The position numbers and the translations under genes were made by a program. From Pogonophryne albipinna (lineage: Eukaryota > Chordata > Actinopteri > Perciformes > Artedidraconidae): DNA of 64,000 nucleotides. Below are positions 54,848 through 64,000 of this stretch, piece by piece; positions within the stretch are counted from its first letter, which is position 1; each line of letters opens with the position of its first letter. The DNA is taken from contig CM053255.1 of NCBI GenBank assembly GCA_028583405.1, positions 34,540,721 through 34,604,720 on the forward strand. Direction: 5' to 3'. Under the pieces are notes generated by a model. It worked only from the letters and a program-made list of their open reading frames with translations, had not been told where the DNA came from and did not search any database.

Positions 54848-55131
54848 CTATCTCCCGCTCTGCTCTGCCTCCTGGCCTTCAGGCTGCATCTCCTCCTCTT
54901 TTTCCTCCTCCTCCTCCACCTCCACGTGTGTGTGCTCCTCCACAGCAGGCTCCTGGGTTTCCTCCGCCACAGCATCAGCGGCAGAGTGCGAGTCCTCCTC
55001 AGGGGGAGAGGAGGGTGGGGGGATGCTCGGAGAGCTGCTCCCCTCCCTTGGTGTCTCCTCAGCTTGTCCGGTGGAGCTGGTTTCACTGAAGGAGTCAGAG
55101 CCCCCCCCTGAGCGCCGGAATAACCTCTGAC
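54848..55131 (-). CDS. Last exon of unrecognised gene, Ser/Pro/Glu-rich C-tail
   Basis: After acceptor gtcctcacag the minus strand reads QRLFRRSGGGSDSFSETSST, continues Ser/Pro-rich, then PAVEEHTHVEVEEEEEKEEE, and stops EAEQSGR at 54848-54850. The phase matches the exon at 61359-61457 (split Gly codon). The tail is low-complexity and probably disordered, with possible phosphorylation sites, so it does not identify a family. It is the C-terminus of a protein whose body lies right of the window. I could not name it. Confidence 0.65.
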
Positions 55132-55361
55132 CTGTGAGGACATCGAAAGACAGGAAGTGTATAATGTGAGAGAAAGTACTGTCCACTAGTTTCATGTCAG
55201 GGTCACACTTCAAATCGCAAACTCTTTCATCACCTCTAACCTGAAGCAAGGAAGGAGAAAAACCATGTGACATTTAGAAATAATAAATATAGGATATAGG
55301 TTCCTTTCCTCCTTTTCAGGAGGGAAATGTTTCTACACAGAATATACAGAGATTGAAAGTT

Positions 55362-55500
55362 ACTAAGTACATTTACGCAAGTATAGTACCTAATTACATA
55401 TTTGAGGTACTTTACCAGAGTATTTTCATTTTATACTACTTTATACTTCTACTCTACATTTTGGAAACAAATGTTGTACTTTTTACTTATTTCATAGATT
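55362..55500. mobile_element. Partial hAT MITE, same family as 48379-48891
   Basis: Shares tttgaggtactttacc, agagtattttcattttatac, tacttctactctac words with the intron 1 copy. Both ends are missing or worn. Confidence 0.6.
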
Positions 55501-55509
55501 GATGTATAG

Positions 55510-56220
55510 TTAGTAGTGTTGTAGTATACTCGAGACCGGTCTTTTCTCGGAATCGACTGCATTTCTACTCGGTTTTGTCTCAGTCTCGGACCTATAGGAA
55601 TCAAGATTTTATGTAAAGACCCGTCAAGACCACGGCTGTGGATGGGGATGTGACTATATGTAAATCGCCATGTTTCAAATGTAACCAATCCCGTGACTTC
55701 ACTGACTTACTTTCAAGCACTCATCAGACTCCGAATCTTAATGTCTGTATATTTCCCCCCGTTCAAACATACTCAAATGCTCTTGAAGTGAACGTGTCGG
55801 GAAATTCAACGATAATTACAATTGGCTACACAAACCACAAAAATGTAAACTGCGAAGAAACACTCAAGAAAAAAACACTGGGCAGTGTGTCAATTATGTC
55901 ATGTGACCCTCACAGAGACGGCTGGGACTACGTCCAACTTTTCTAGACATTTGAATAACCTTACAATTTATATTAAGATCTTACCAATTTACTGTTTTTA
56001 AATGAAAATAATCACTTTTTGAATTAATATGATGAAGTTAAATGTATATCTTACTGTTTGTATGTGGCTCTTTTTATGATGATGTGGATCTTTCAGATCA
56101 AACTGACTATGGTATCTTCTACATTTTATTGTAAGTAGTTTATGTAGTGTTGCATTCACAATAGTCTGGTTCCGGTCTTGATTCGGTCTCGCCTGTCTTG
56201 GTCTTGGTTTTGCTAAGAAG
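55510..56220. mobile_element. Probable hAT fragment with gactcgagacc-type end
   Basis: Left part tagtgttgtagtatactcga and gaccggtcttttctcgg resembles a hAT end. Right part near 56155-56210 (tagtctggttccggtcttga, cggtctcgcctgtcttggtc) carries similar words but not a clean inverted terminus. A 102-codon frame at 55638 is unrecognised. Confidence 0.4.
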
Positions 56221-56960
56221 TTTTTCCCATATGCCTAAACCGCTGCCAAGAAAGCCATTCTGAATCCAGAGTCAGTCAAACATTCAGGCAATGTCCTCTC
56301 CTCTGTCTCCCCCTTTCAACTCTATAGATCTCAAATAAAAGTAAAGTAACTGAATAAATGCACATTAGTCACAGAGCTCCACTTTGACACACAAATTAGT
56401 AGGTTGACCAACAGCAAACTGGATTGATTAACTTGAAGGAATGGGTTTGCGTTCATTTCAAGCAATGGAGAGCCAACATGGATATAACCATCATAGCTTA
56501 TGAGCTTTATTGAGTATAGATTGCTCCACAGAAGAGGAGTAATGGTTTGCAGGCAGCCATAAGAGGAGTTCATGTACACATTTATCATGAGAACGATGAA
56601 AACACATTTTTCTGGGAGTGACTGCGCTAATAAACTTCCATATTGACAGTTAGCTTGTTTGTTAATTGACACTTAACCTGTTAAGCCCTGAGCCTGTTTT
56701 TCAGGTCTTAGGCTCGAAAATGACATTCCCAGAACAAATGACCATATCTTCCCTTCTAAAAGGGTTAAATTAATAATCTTTGTTCTCAAAGTAATGATAA
56801 ACCTGTGAGTTGGATGTAGAAGAGTCAGAATCAATATAGATGTTTTTATTTTAAAGTAAATTCAGATTGAACACAGAAAAAAATGTAAATTATTGTGTCC
56901 GTCCAAAATTTTTTTTACTGACAGTAAAAAACACCCTTGAATGATGGGATGGTAGACTAA

Positions 56961-58987
56961 ATAATAATAATAATAATAATAATAGATTTAATTTGTTAGC
57001 GCTTTTACAGGTGCTCAAAGACGCTTTACAGATATAGTGAAGGGGAAAGAAAAGGAAGGAACAACAAATAAATATATAGTTAAAGTTAAAGTTAAAGTCA
57101 AATAATACAAAAACAATCACACATTAAAAGCCAGGTTGAAGAGGTGAGTTTTTGTGAGTTTTTTTAAGGTGGTGAGGTCAGTGCAGTCTCTGATGGGTTG
57201 GGGGAGTGAGTTCCAGAGGGAGGGGGCAGCGACGGAGAAGGCTCTGTCCCCCCAGGTCCGGTGATTGGTGCGGGTGGGGATGGATAGGAGGTTGGCTTCT
57301 GATGAGCGGAGGCAGCGGGAAGGGGTGTGGTGGTGCAGCAGGTCTGTGAGGTAGGGGGGGGCCTGATTGTTGAGGGCTTTGTGAGTAATCAGGAGGACTT
57401 TGAAGTTGATTCTTTGACGGACGGGGAGCCAGTGGAGGTTCTGGAGGACGGGAGTGATGTGGTCTCGGGAGCGGGTGTGGGTGAGGAGGCGGGCAGCAGA
57501 GTTCTGGATATGTTGGAGTTTATTGAGGAGGTTGGATGGGATGCCGTAGAGGATGCTATTGCAGTAGTCGAGTCGAGTCGTGATGAATGCATGAATCAGG
57601 GTTTCAGCAGCAGAGGAGGAGAGTGATGGGCGGAGACGGACAATGTTTTTGAGGTGGAAAAAGACGGTCCTGGTGATGTGATTTATGTGGTGGTTGAATT
57701 TGAGCTGTCTGTCGAAGATGACTCCGAGGTTGCGGATGTGAGGGGGGGAGATAGAGTGTGGCTGTCAATGGTGAAGTTGAAATTCTGGATGTCTTTGATA
57801 CGGGATGGGGGGCCGATGATGATGATGTCTGATTTGGCACTGTTCAGTTGGAGATAGTTTGTTTGCATCCATGCTTTTATTTCTGAGAGACAGTTGGTGA
57901 GAGTGGAGTGTGCTGTGGGGGTGATGGTTTTTGTTGAGATATAAAGTTGGATGTCATCGGCGTAGCAGTGAAATTGAAGGTTGTGGCGACGAATTATTTT
58001 GCCAAGGGGGAGCATGTAGAGGATGAAGAGGAGGGGGCCAAGCACCGAACCCTGGGGGACGCCTTGGGACAGAAGAGCAGTGGAGGAGGTGCAGTTGTTG
58101 ATGTTGATAAACTGATGTCTGTCAGTGAGGTAGGATTTCAGCCAGGAGAGTGCAGTGTCGGTGATGTTGAGTGATGATTCGAGGAGGGACAGCAGGATGG
58201 CGTGGTTGATGGTGTCGAATGCTGCGGTGAGGTCGAGGAGGATGAAGATGTTAAGGTTGCCGGAATCAGAGGAGAGGAGGAGGTCGTTTGTGATTTTCAG
58301 AAGAGCTGTTTCTGTGCAGTGTTTTGATCGGAAACCGGATTGAAATGGCTCAAAGAGATCATTGGAGCTGAGGTGGGCTTTAAGTTGTGAGGCAACGACA
58401 CGTTCAAGTATTTTTGACAGAAAGGGGAGATATGAGATGGGCCGGAAGTTGGACATGATGTCAGGTGTGAGTCCAGGTCTTTTGAGAATGGGTGTGACAG
58501 CAGCCAGTTTGAGAGAGGGGGGAACTGATCCAGATCTGAGGGAGGAGTTAATGATGGTGGCGATGAGTTGGGAGATGGCAGGGAGGCTCTCTTTAACAAG
58601 TTTGGAGGGCATTGGGTCAAGTGTGCAGGTGGAGTTAATTCCAGACAGTTGCATGGGGGTCACAGGGGAGAAGTGGGACAGGGGCTGTGAGGTGAAGGGG
58701 GGGGAGCCAGGAGGGGAGTGCTGATGAGGGTGTCAGATTGCTGTAAATGTTGCTGATTTTGGTTTGGAAAAACGAGAGGAAGGAGTTGCACCGTTCGGTG
58801 GTGAAGGATGAGGTGGCGTTGTCACAGGGTTTGAGAAGTTTGCTGATGGTGGAGAACAGACGCTTGGGGTTGCTGGAGCCAGACTGAATGAGTTGTGAGT
58901 ATTAATTAGACCGGGCTGCTTTGAGTGCGTTACTGTACTGCTGGAGATAGTCTTTGTAGATTTGAAGATGGACTGTTAGTGTGGTTT
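56961..58987 (-). mobile_element. 5'-truncated L2-like LINE with (ATT)n tail
   Basis: On the minus strand it starts in the region before the RT core, runs through an uninterrupted RT, and ends with aaagcgctaacaaattaaat followed by an ATT microsatellite (56961-56984 as taa repeats). It inserted in the gtagactaa-aag site of copy 3. Confidence 0.85.
57683..58663 (-). CDS. L2-type reverse transcriptase ORF, open
   Basis: A 326-codon frame without stops. Reads STCTLDPMPSKLVKESLPAI, RPISYLPFLSKILERVVASQ, FQSGFRSKHCTETALLKITN, then catalytic LLDLTAAFDTINHAILL, GVPQGSVLGPLLFILYMLPL and CYADDIQLYIS with both catalytic Asp intact. It is the best-preserved RT in the window. The endonuclease is absent by 5' truncation and the C-terminal thumb degenerates after 57683, so it should not be active. 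Confidence 0.85.
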   Translation of the reverse strand: MTPMQLSGINSTCTLDPMPSKLVKESLPAISQLIATIINSSLRSGSVPPSLKLAAVTPILKRPGLTPDIMSNFRPISYLPFLSKILERVVASQLKAHLSSNDLFEPFQSGFRSKHCTETALLKITNDLLLSSDSGNLNIFILLDLTAAFDTINHAILLSLLESSLNITDTALSWLKSYLTDRHQFININNCTSSTALLSQGVPQGSVLGPLLFILYMLPLGKIIRRHNLQFHCYADDIQLYISTKTITPTAHSTLTNCLSEIKAWMQTNYLQLNSAKSDIIIIGPPSRIKDIQNFNFTIDSHTLSPPLTSATSESSSTDSSNSTTT

Positions 58988-59283
58988 TCTAAAAGTTTTA
59001 GGAATCCAAACTACAACATATAACAAGTACCCTGTATCAAGATGGATGCAAAACAAGTGAAATTTGAAATTTTAGAGAGATTTAGCACAAAAAAACACTT
59101 CTGGGGTCATTTGGGTGGATTTCACCTATCTCTGGACCCCTTGCTCGATTTTGCTGATTGACATCTCTTTCTAACCGTCAGAGCCAATGGAATCGAGGGG
59201 AACTCCCACATACTCCTTATTTGGTAATGTGTGTGTGTGAGACTGACGCATAGCCAAAACCGGAAGCTGCGATAACTCTGGTG

Positions 59284-60487
59284 TCCCACAGACCCAGTCC
59301 CTCCTCGACTTTTTAAAGAGATATGGGAGACTATTGGATCTAATGTCCATACAATTATAAATAGCAAACAAGCGGTTGTGGCACCCCTGTTAAAAAAACA
59401 AATATGGACACTTCTGTTTTCTCAAATTACAGACCCATCTCGAAGCTTCCTTTTATTTCAAAAATATTGGAGAAAACCGTACTCTTACAGCTGCAGTCTT
59501 TTATACATGCATACAATATTTTCGATATTTTTCAATCCGGTTGTAAAGCGCTTCACAGCACTGAGTCTGCCCTTCTAAGAGTGTTCAATGACCTCCTGGT
59601 CACTACAGACTCTGGTGACTCTGCCATCCTTATGCTCTTAGACCTCACAGCTGCCTTTGATACGATTGACCACTCCATCCTTATCTCTGGTCTAGAGCAC
59701 CGTGTGGGTATCAGGGGCGCTGCCTTAGAGTGGTTCAGGTCCTATCTGTCCCAGGGATCTTTCTCTGTTAGGCTTGGTGAATTTGCATCTTCTTCTGCCC
59801 CCCTATCCTGTGGAGTTCCCCTTATACCTTCTCCCCCTTGGACTAATTTTTAGAAAACATGGCGTTTCCTACCACCTTTATGCGGACGACTCCCAAATAT
59901 ACCTTCCCCTAAAAAAGCAAAACACCAGCTCTCTGATGCCCCTGGTTGACTGTCTTAATGACATAAAGGCCTGGATGGCGCTTAACTTTTTAAATATAAA
60001 TGACAGCAAAACGGAGGTCAATGTGTTTGGGCCAAATGGTGATGTCCCTTCCATTGACCTGGGTTCCCTGCAACCATATGCAAAACCCATGGTCACTAAT
60101 CTGGGCGTCAAAATTGACAGTGCTTTTAAATTGGATAAACAGATCAACTCAGTGGTTAAGTCCAGTTTTTATCACTTGAGGCTCCTGCCCAAAATTAAAC
60201 CAGTTTTATCCTTTTTAGACTTTGAGCGTGTTATTCATGCCTTTGTTTCTACGCGTCTAGATTACTGTAATGCACTTTATGCCGGCCTAAACAAGACCTC
60301 GCTGGCACGCCTGCAACTGGTACAAAACGCTGCGGCTCGGCTGCTTACAGGAACACGCAAGCATGAACACATCACACCAATTCTGGCTTCCTGTCCATTT
60401 TAGAGTACATTTTAAGATTTTATTATTTGTTTTTAAATCGCTTAATGGGCTGGCCCCAGAGTACATCTCAGACCTTCTACAGTGTCT
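59284..60487 (+). mobile_element. L2-like LINE fragment, truncated both ends
   Basis: Plus-strand RT segment inserted in copy 3. It begins in sequence for the RT fingers (SRRDWVCG-region in reverse; forward LLKKQIWTLLFSQITDPSRS) and ends before a 3' tail, replacing about 130 bp of the host element relative to copy 2. Confidence 0.7.
59404..60403 (+). pseudogene. L2-type RT with GVPQG motif deleted
   Basis: First frame (59404-59853): SNYRPISKLPFISKILEKTV, LMLLDLTAAFDTIDHSILI, then CGVP. The expected QGSVLGPLLFS is missing, and the frame changes into YLLPLGLIFRKHGVSYHLYA with DDSQIY, then SFLDFERVIHAFVSTRLDYC and LQLVQNAAARLLTG (59774-60403). YADD is intact but the deletion breaks the palm. 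Confidence 0.85.
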
Positions 60488-60929
60488 ACAGTCTTTTGAT
60501 CAGATTGACAGCTACGGTGAGACGATCTCCCTAGAAGCTCCGTAAAGGTACGTGTTGTGATGTCTGTATTTGCTTCCCCTGTCGCGAGTTCGGATCACTC
60601 AGTGATGATACTATATACCTAAATAATCTCTGGAACCTCAGCTTTAATCGGATATCTTGTATGTGCAGCTACGATCAGTAATAAGGGTACTTTTATCTTG
60701 AGTTCTGTGCCAAAGTGCGTTAGCATTTTTCGCTCAGGGGTCATTTAGATGCTTCTTATGAGACTTGTGTTTTGTTTTGGTAAAAATGGTTTGCATCGTC
60801 AGTTAGCTGAGATTATTCCCGTTAATCTGGTATAACACATTAATAGGTTCTTAAATATTAAGATCCCCTGAGACACAGTGTCGTGAAAAGAAAGTACCCG
60901 CCGAGGGGGACCTTGGGGCTTAACAGGTT

Positions 60930-61358
60930 TGAGAGGAGTTCATGTACACATTTATCAAACATTATTTGTTAATTGACACTTAACAAGCTGAGGGAGCTTT
61001 TTCCCACTCTAATAACTGTTCATTGAATGAACTGATATATAGTTCCAGAAAACAACATGTCAGGAGGAAGAAACCCTCCCAGTACAGAGAAAATAAGAAA
61101 GCCCCCAGAGTTACTGTTTTTCACCTGACAGCGCTAGCATGTTAGCCATTAGCCTCACCAGCTACAATCATATTTTGGCAGAGATTAATTTCTCCGTGCC
61201 ACTGTCCTTGTGAAGCCACTTCAGTACGGTAATGTTAAACATCTTTTGCTTCATGACCTTTGACATAAAACAAGAGCATATAGTCTCTTTCTTAACTGGC
61301 AGACCGTAGTTTAAAATGTGTGCAGACAGAGCTCAGTCTCTCTGAAAGACAGTCCTAC
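60930..61358. other. Intron sequence with duplicated flank
   Basis: 60930-60985 repeats gaggagttcatgtacacat and ttgttaattgacacttaac from the left flank of copy 3 (56560-56676). The rest is intron of the unrecognised gene without further signal. Confidence 0.6.
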
Positions 61359-61457
61359 CTGGATGTTTCTTTGAGGAGGAGGTGGGGGTCTCCTGCTGGG
61401 ACTGCCTGCCCGCCTGAGCCTTGCTTGAGTAAGTCCCCTCTGTGGAGTCCAGGGAAC
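61359..61457 (-). CDS. Penultimate exon of the unrecognised gene
   Basis: 99 nt between acceptor gtgtctgtag and donor gtaggact. Reads SLDSTEGTYSSKAQAGRQSQ then QETPTSSSKKHP, polar and Ser/Gln-rich. Ends in phase 1, which joins the exon at 55131 through a Gly codon. The intron between them is 6.2 kb and carries copy 3 of the unnamed family with two LINEs. Confidence 0.6.
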
Positions 61458-61631
61458 CTACAGACACACACCATTTACTTTCATGTTACCCACCAATACT
61501 CAAACATTTACAGCGGGTATAAGTATTGAACACGTCACCATTTTTCTCAGTAAATATATTTCTAAAAGGTGCTATTGACATGACATTATCACCAGATGTC
61601 TGTAACAGCCCATGCAATTCAAGGAAACCAA

Positions 61632-61690
61632 AATCAGAATCAGAATACCTTTATTAGTCCCACAGAGGAGAAATTTGCATCGTTACAGCA
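61632..61690 (+). mobile_element. LINE/SINE 3' tail
   Basis: aatcagaatcagaatacctt, tattagtcccacagagg and aaatttgcatcgttacagca make a common fish retrotransposon 3' end. It inserted into the Tc1 element. Confidence 0.55.
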
Positions 61691-61709
61691 GGAAAGAGCC
61701 ACAGACAGC

Positions 61710-62866
61710 TTAAAGGGGGGGTAGGTAAGTTTGAGAAACCGGCTCGAGATACACTTTTTGTTATATTCCATGGAATGCTCTTAACATCCCGATAGCAATG
61801 CATATCTTAAGTGCTTTGACAAAAAATCCATAAAAAAATTTCATCTGTGGAAGCCGTAATACTGTAAAAAGTACGACCAATCCGTTTAGCCGGCTAAACG
61901 GATTGGATTGCCGTCCTGTCTGTCAGCCTTCCATCTCGTGCACGCACAAATGTATCTCGTGCCCTCATTGGGCGTGCCGTCATTGGGCGTGCATTGCAGC
62001 AGTACTTCAATGACTCGCCAGCAACAGGCGGCCACTTTCACCATGGCAGAGTTAGGTTCAACATCGTCTACTGGTGGCAAAAGAAATAATGTAACGGAGC
62101 AAATTAGGAACAAAAACAAAGTGGAAACTAGGAGAATTCAAACCAGAGTCAATATCGGAGTTGCTTTTCAACGATGGCGACTACTGATGGAACACACCTA
62201 TGGGGGTTATTCCCTATCTTTATTCAAGAGCGTGGTATTTAAATTTGAGAGCATACTTTATGTATTTATTTCCCTCAAACCCTGTCCTCGCACTCAAATA
62301 GTGCCTGCTTGCACTTAGATTTGCTCTGCTTCTGCTCAAACTGTACGCTTGCACTCAGATATATTGCTGCTTACGGATTTTTTCTGCTCTCAGATTTATT
62401 CTCTGCGCGCTCGAAACTTTTGTGCAACAATCCTGTCAAAATCCCTCAACCAATAGGAGGCCAGGTGTCCTTGCGGGTGCGTTCGTTTTACTTATTACAG
62501 CGTCCCGTAAGGGCGGTTACTCTTTGGTTTGTCTTTGGTGCGATGACAGGGTTTGAGTGAAGGAAATCAATAAAGTATGCTCTCAAATGTAAATACCACG
62601 CTCTTGAATAAAGATAGGGAATAACCCCCATACACACCGAGTTGAAATCTGACGCCGTGGTCGCTCTTTTTCTCTTGGACAGGTTTTGTATGGTTTACAA
62701 TTCCCCTGAACTATATAGCCAACCTAAGTCATGTGCGCGTTCATGTGTGTTGGAGGAGGTGCTCTGTAAGGAAGTCTGAAGGAAGGGGCGGATTCTTTTC
62801 GGCTGTGTACTTTCAAATTTTAGTGCACTCGAGCCGGTTTCTCAAACTTACCTACCCCCCCTTTAA
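61710..62866. mobile_element. TTAA-target element with 38-bp terminal repeat
   Basis: 1157 bp with TTAA at both edges (61710-61713, 62863-62866). The terminal inverted repeat (aagggggggtaggtaagttt, gagaaaccggctcgag) is about 38 bp and essentially perfect. TTAA targeting suggests a piggyBac-type MITE. A plus-strand frame at 61908-62318 (MAELGSTSSTGGKRNNVTEQ, ETRRIQTRVNIGVAFQRWRL) is probably an element-encoded or captured fragment. An inner palindrome lies at 62199-62632. Confidence 0.85.
62199..62632. mobile_element. Nested palindromic element, 88-bp arms
   Basis: Arms 62199-62286 and 62545-62632 are near-perfect inverted copies (tatgggggttattccctatc ...). acacacc occurs just outside both ends, a possible target duplication. 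The 258-bp spacer repeats gcttgcactcagat-type words. Confidence 0.75.
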
Positions 62867-63059
62867 TGTTATATATGTTAAAAAAAAAAAATAAGTTCAG
62901 AAATTAAGTTATGTGTAATAAAATGGAATGACACAGGGAAAAAGTATTGAACACATGACAAAAGCGAAGACACCAGCTGAAATCTAGCAGTAATCAGAAA
63001 GCAATCCTGTCCCTTGAAGAGGCAAATTAATATCAGCTGGTTCAGTCCCAACTGATGGC

Positions 63060-63343
63060 CTACAAAAAGAAGTCTCATTACCAAGGAATCACACAAGAAA
63101 CCTCTCATGGTGGGGAAAAGCAAAGAGCGCTCTCAAGACCTTCGCAACCTTATAGTTACAAAGCACACTGATGGCATTGGTTACAGAAGGATTTCTGAAC
63201 TTCTGAATGTTCCAGAGAGCACTGTTGGGGCCATAATCCGGAAGTGAACAGAACATCGTTTCACCATAAACCATCCACAACCAGGTGCTCCTCGCAAGAT
63301 TTCTGACAGAGGATTGAAAATAATTATCAAAAAAGACGTATGG
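63060..63343 (+). pseudogene. Tc1 transposase N-terminus, degraded
   Basis: Plus strand reads KKKSHYQGITQETSHGGEKQ-type sequence in mixed frames, with KSKERSQDLRNLIVTKHTDG, GYRRISELLNVPESTVGAII and HPQPGAPRKISDRGLKIIIK recognisable as the paired-type DNA-binding region. A stop interrupts near RKW (tga at about 63245). Catalytic domain absent. Confidence 0.7.
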
Positions 63344-63345
63344 GC

Positions 63346-64000
63346 TCAGAACAGTCTCATAATACACACATGCACACAGAAGGATTCACACTTGTATTTC
63401 CGGATCCACACTTGTGTTTTTCAATGCACACACAAATGTGTTCCGTTTCATATACATGGAAATAAAATCCAAATACAGAAAAAAGTTTTATATATGTATT
63501 TTTGATCCACACATATTTGTTTTCCGTTTAAAACCTCTGCACCTGCAAACACAACCCGCTTTCTGTGCACGGATCGCTGTGCATTCGTGTGTGGGGTTTT
63601 TGAGACTCCCCTGACAGTCAGCCGATTCGTGCTTGTAATTTTTTCTATCTATAGCCAATCAGATGTCTCCTCAATTCTAAGCCAATCACATGAGCGCGCC
63701 CCCACGAGGGTAGATTTCTTGTGTTCATGACGTAGCGCTTCATGTACGCATTTTGCGCTGTCCGGAGCTGACAGGTCCATGGAGCCTGCCTGCAGGCGCT
63801 AATCTCAGGACACCTCCACTCTCAGTACATTGCCACTTTCCGAACAGGAAATGTACGCAAATACAAGCCTTTATTTTATTAAGGTACAGCGCCACTTTCC
63901 GAACCATTAATGAATGCTTGTGTACACAAAAACGGCAGGCAAAACCGTTTGAAATGTGTATTTCCTGTATGGCGAATACAGCTGCTTTATTTATGTCTGT
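63346..64000. mobile_element. Start of an unidentified repeat element
   Basis: From tatgggctcagaacagtctc onward the sequence has repeated cacacttgt/acacacaaatg words, then a CpG-richer part (gccaatcacatgagcgcgcc). It looks like a dispersed fish element that continues beyond the window. No coding frame. Confidence 0.35.

Larger units (their letters stand above)
56673..60929. mobile_element. Copy 3 of the unnamed inverted-repeat family, with two LINEs inside
   Basis: Left ttaacctgttaagccc and right ggggcttaacaggtt match copy 2. Sequence at 56673-56960 aligns to 37587-37880, 58988-59283 to 37880-38098, and 60488-60929 to 38230-38669. The gaps hold one LINE on each strand. Removing them leaves about 1.1 kb, close to copy 2. 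It sits in the intron between 55131 and 61359. Confidence 0.75.
61511..63345 (+). mobile_element. Tc1-type element, interrupted and 3'-truncated
   Basis: Starts after TA (61509-61510) with cagcgggtataagtattgaa. Interrupted by a LINE tail and a TTAA element (61632-62866), then resumes (gacacagggaaaaagtattg). It ends abruptly near 63345 with no right terminus. Confidence 0.75.

Noticed and set aside
54787..55143. Alternative Arg/Pro-rich frames opposite the acidic-tail exon
   Set aside because: Shadow frames of a Glu-rich coding exon; they lack splice support.
57327..58724. Plus-strand frames with Val/Gly/Glu-rich translation
   Set aside because: Antisense shadows of the minus-strand L2-type reverse transcriptase.

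Overview
The window looks like nuclear DNA from a ray-finned (teleost) fish. It has one large split gene with vertebrate-type introns, long (TG)n runs, a short TTAGGG-like tract, and dense fish-type transposable elements: hAT, Tc1, TTAA-target elements, and L2- and Rex1-type LINEs. No prokaryotic or viral organisation is visible.

The anchor is a complete gspt1 gene (eRF3a, translation termination GTPase) on the minus strand. Its 14 coding exons run from 49691 down to 22546. I joined them by GT/AG sites and codon phase. The exons total 1740 nt, giving 579 codons plus a stop with no internal stop. Left of it is a small two-helix membrane protein resembling PIRT (12655-13110, minus). Right of it are the last two exons of an unrecognised minus-strand gene with a Ser/Pro/Glu-rich tail (54848-55131 and 61359-61457). 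Two weak exon-like segments lie at 7112-7590 and 17408-17498.

Layout: 1-3420 is a 40-bp minisatellite inside a decayed minus-strand transposon ORF that continues to 5200 and is split by a hAT element at 3968-4728. 5963-6494 holds two (TG)n arrays around a TTAGGG-like tract. 7594-11788 is a 4.2-kb element with inverted ends, internal tandem repeats and an inserted L2-like LINE. 13474-16108 is a Rex1-like LINE split by a hAT element. 17.7-21.9 kb is MITE debris. 22.5-49.7 kb is gspt1 with introns full of nested elements. 49.9-54.1 kb is AT-rich with no gene. 54.1-64 kb holds the unrecognised gene tail, a foldback repeat, two LINEs inside a third element, a Tc1 remnant and a TTAA element with a long perfect terminal repeat.

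The main biology is layered insertion. Several elements can be delimited to the base by matching terminal repeats and target-site duplications, so their relative ages can be read. Gspt1 has stayed intact while introns 2, 3, 6 and 13 filled with mostly non-autonomous copies. I found no convincing new gene system. The best candidates for novelty are an unnamed inverted-repeat family present in three copies, a LINE whose reverse transcriptase frame carries nine in-frame copies of a 33-bp unit, and the minisatellite-bearing SAP-like transposon ORF.
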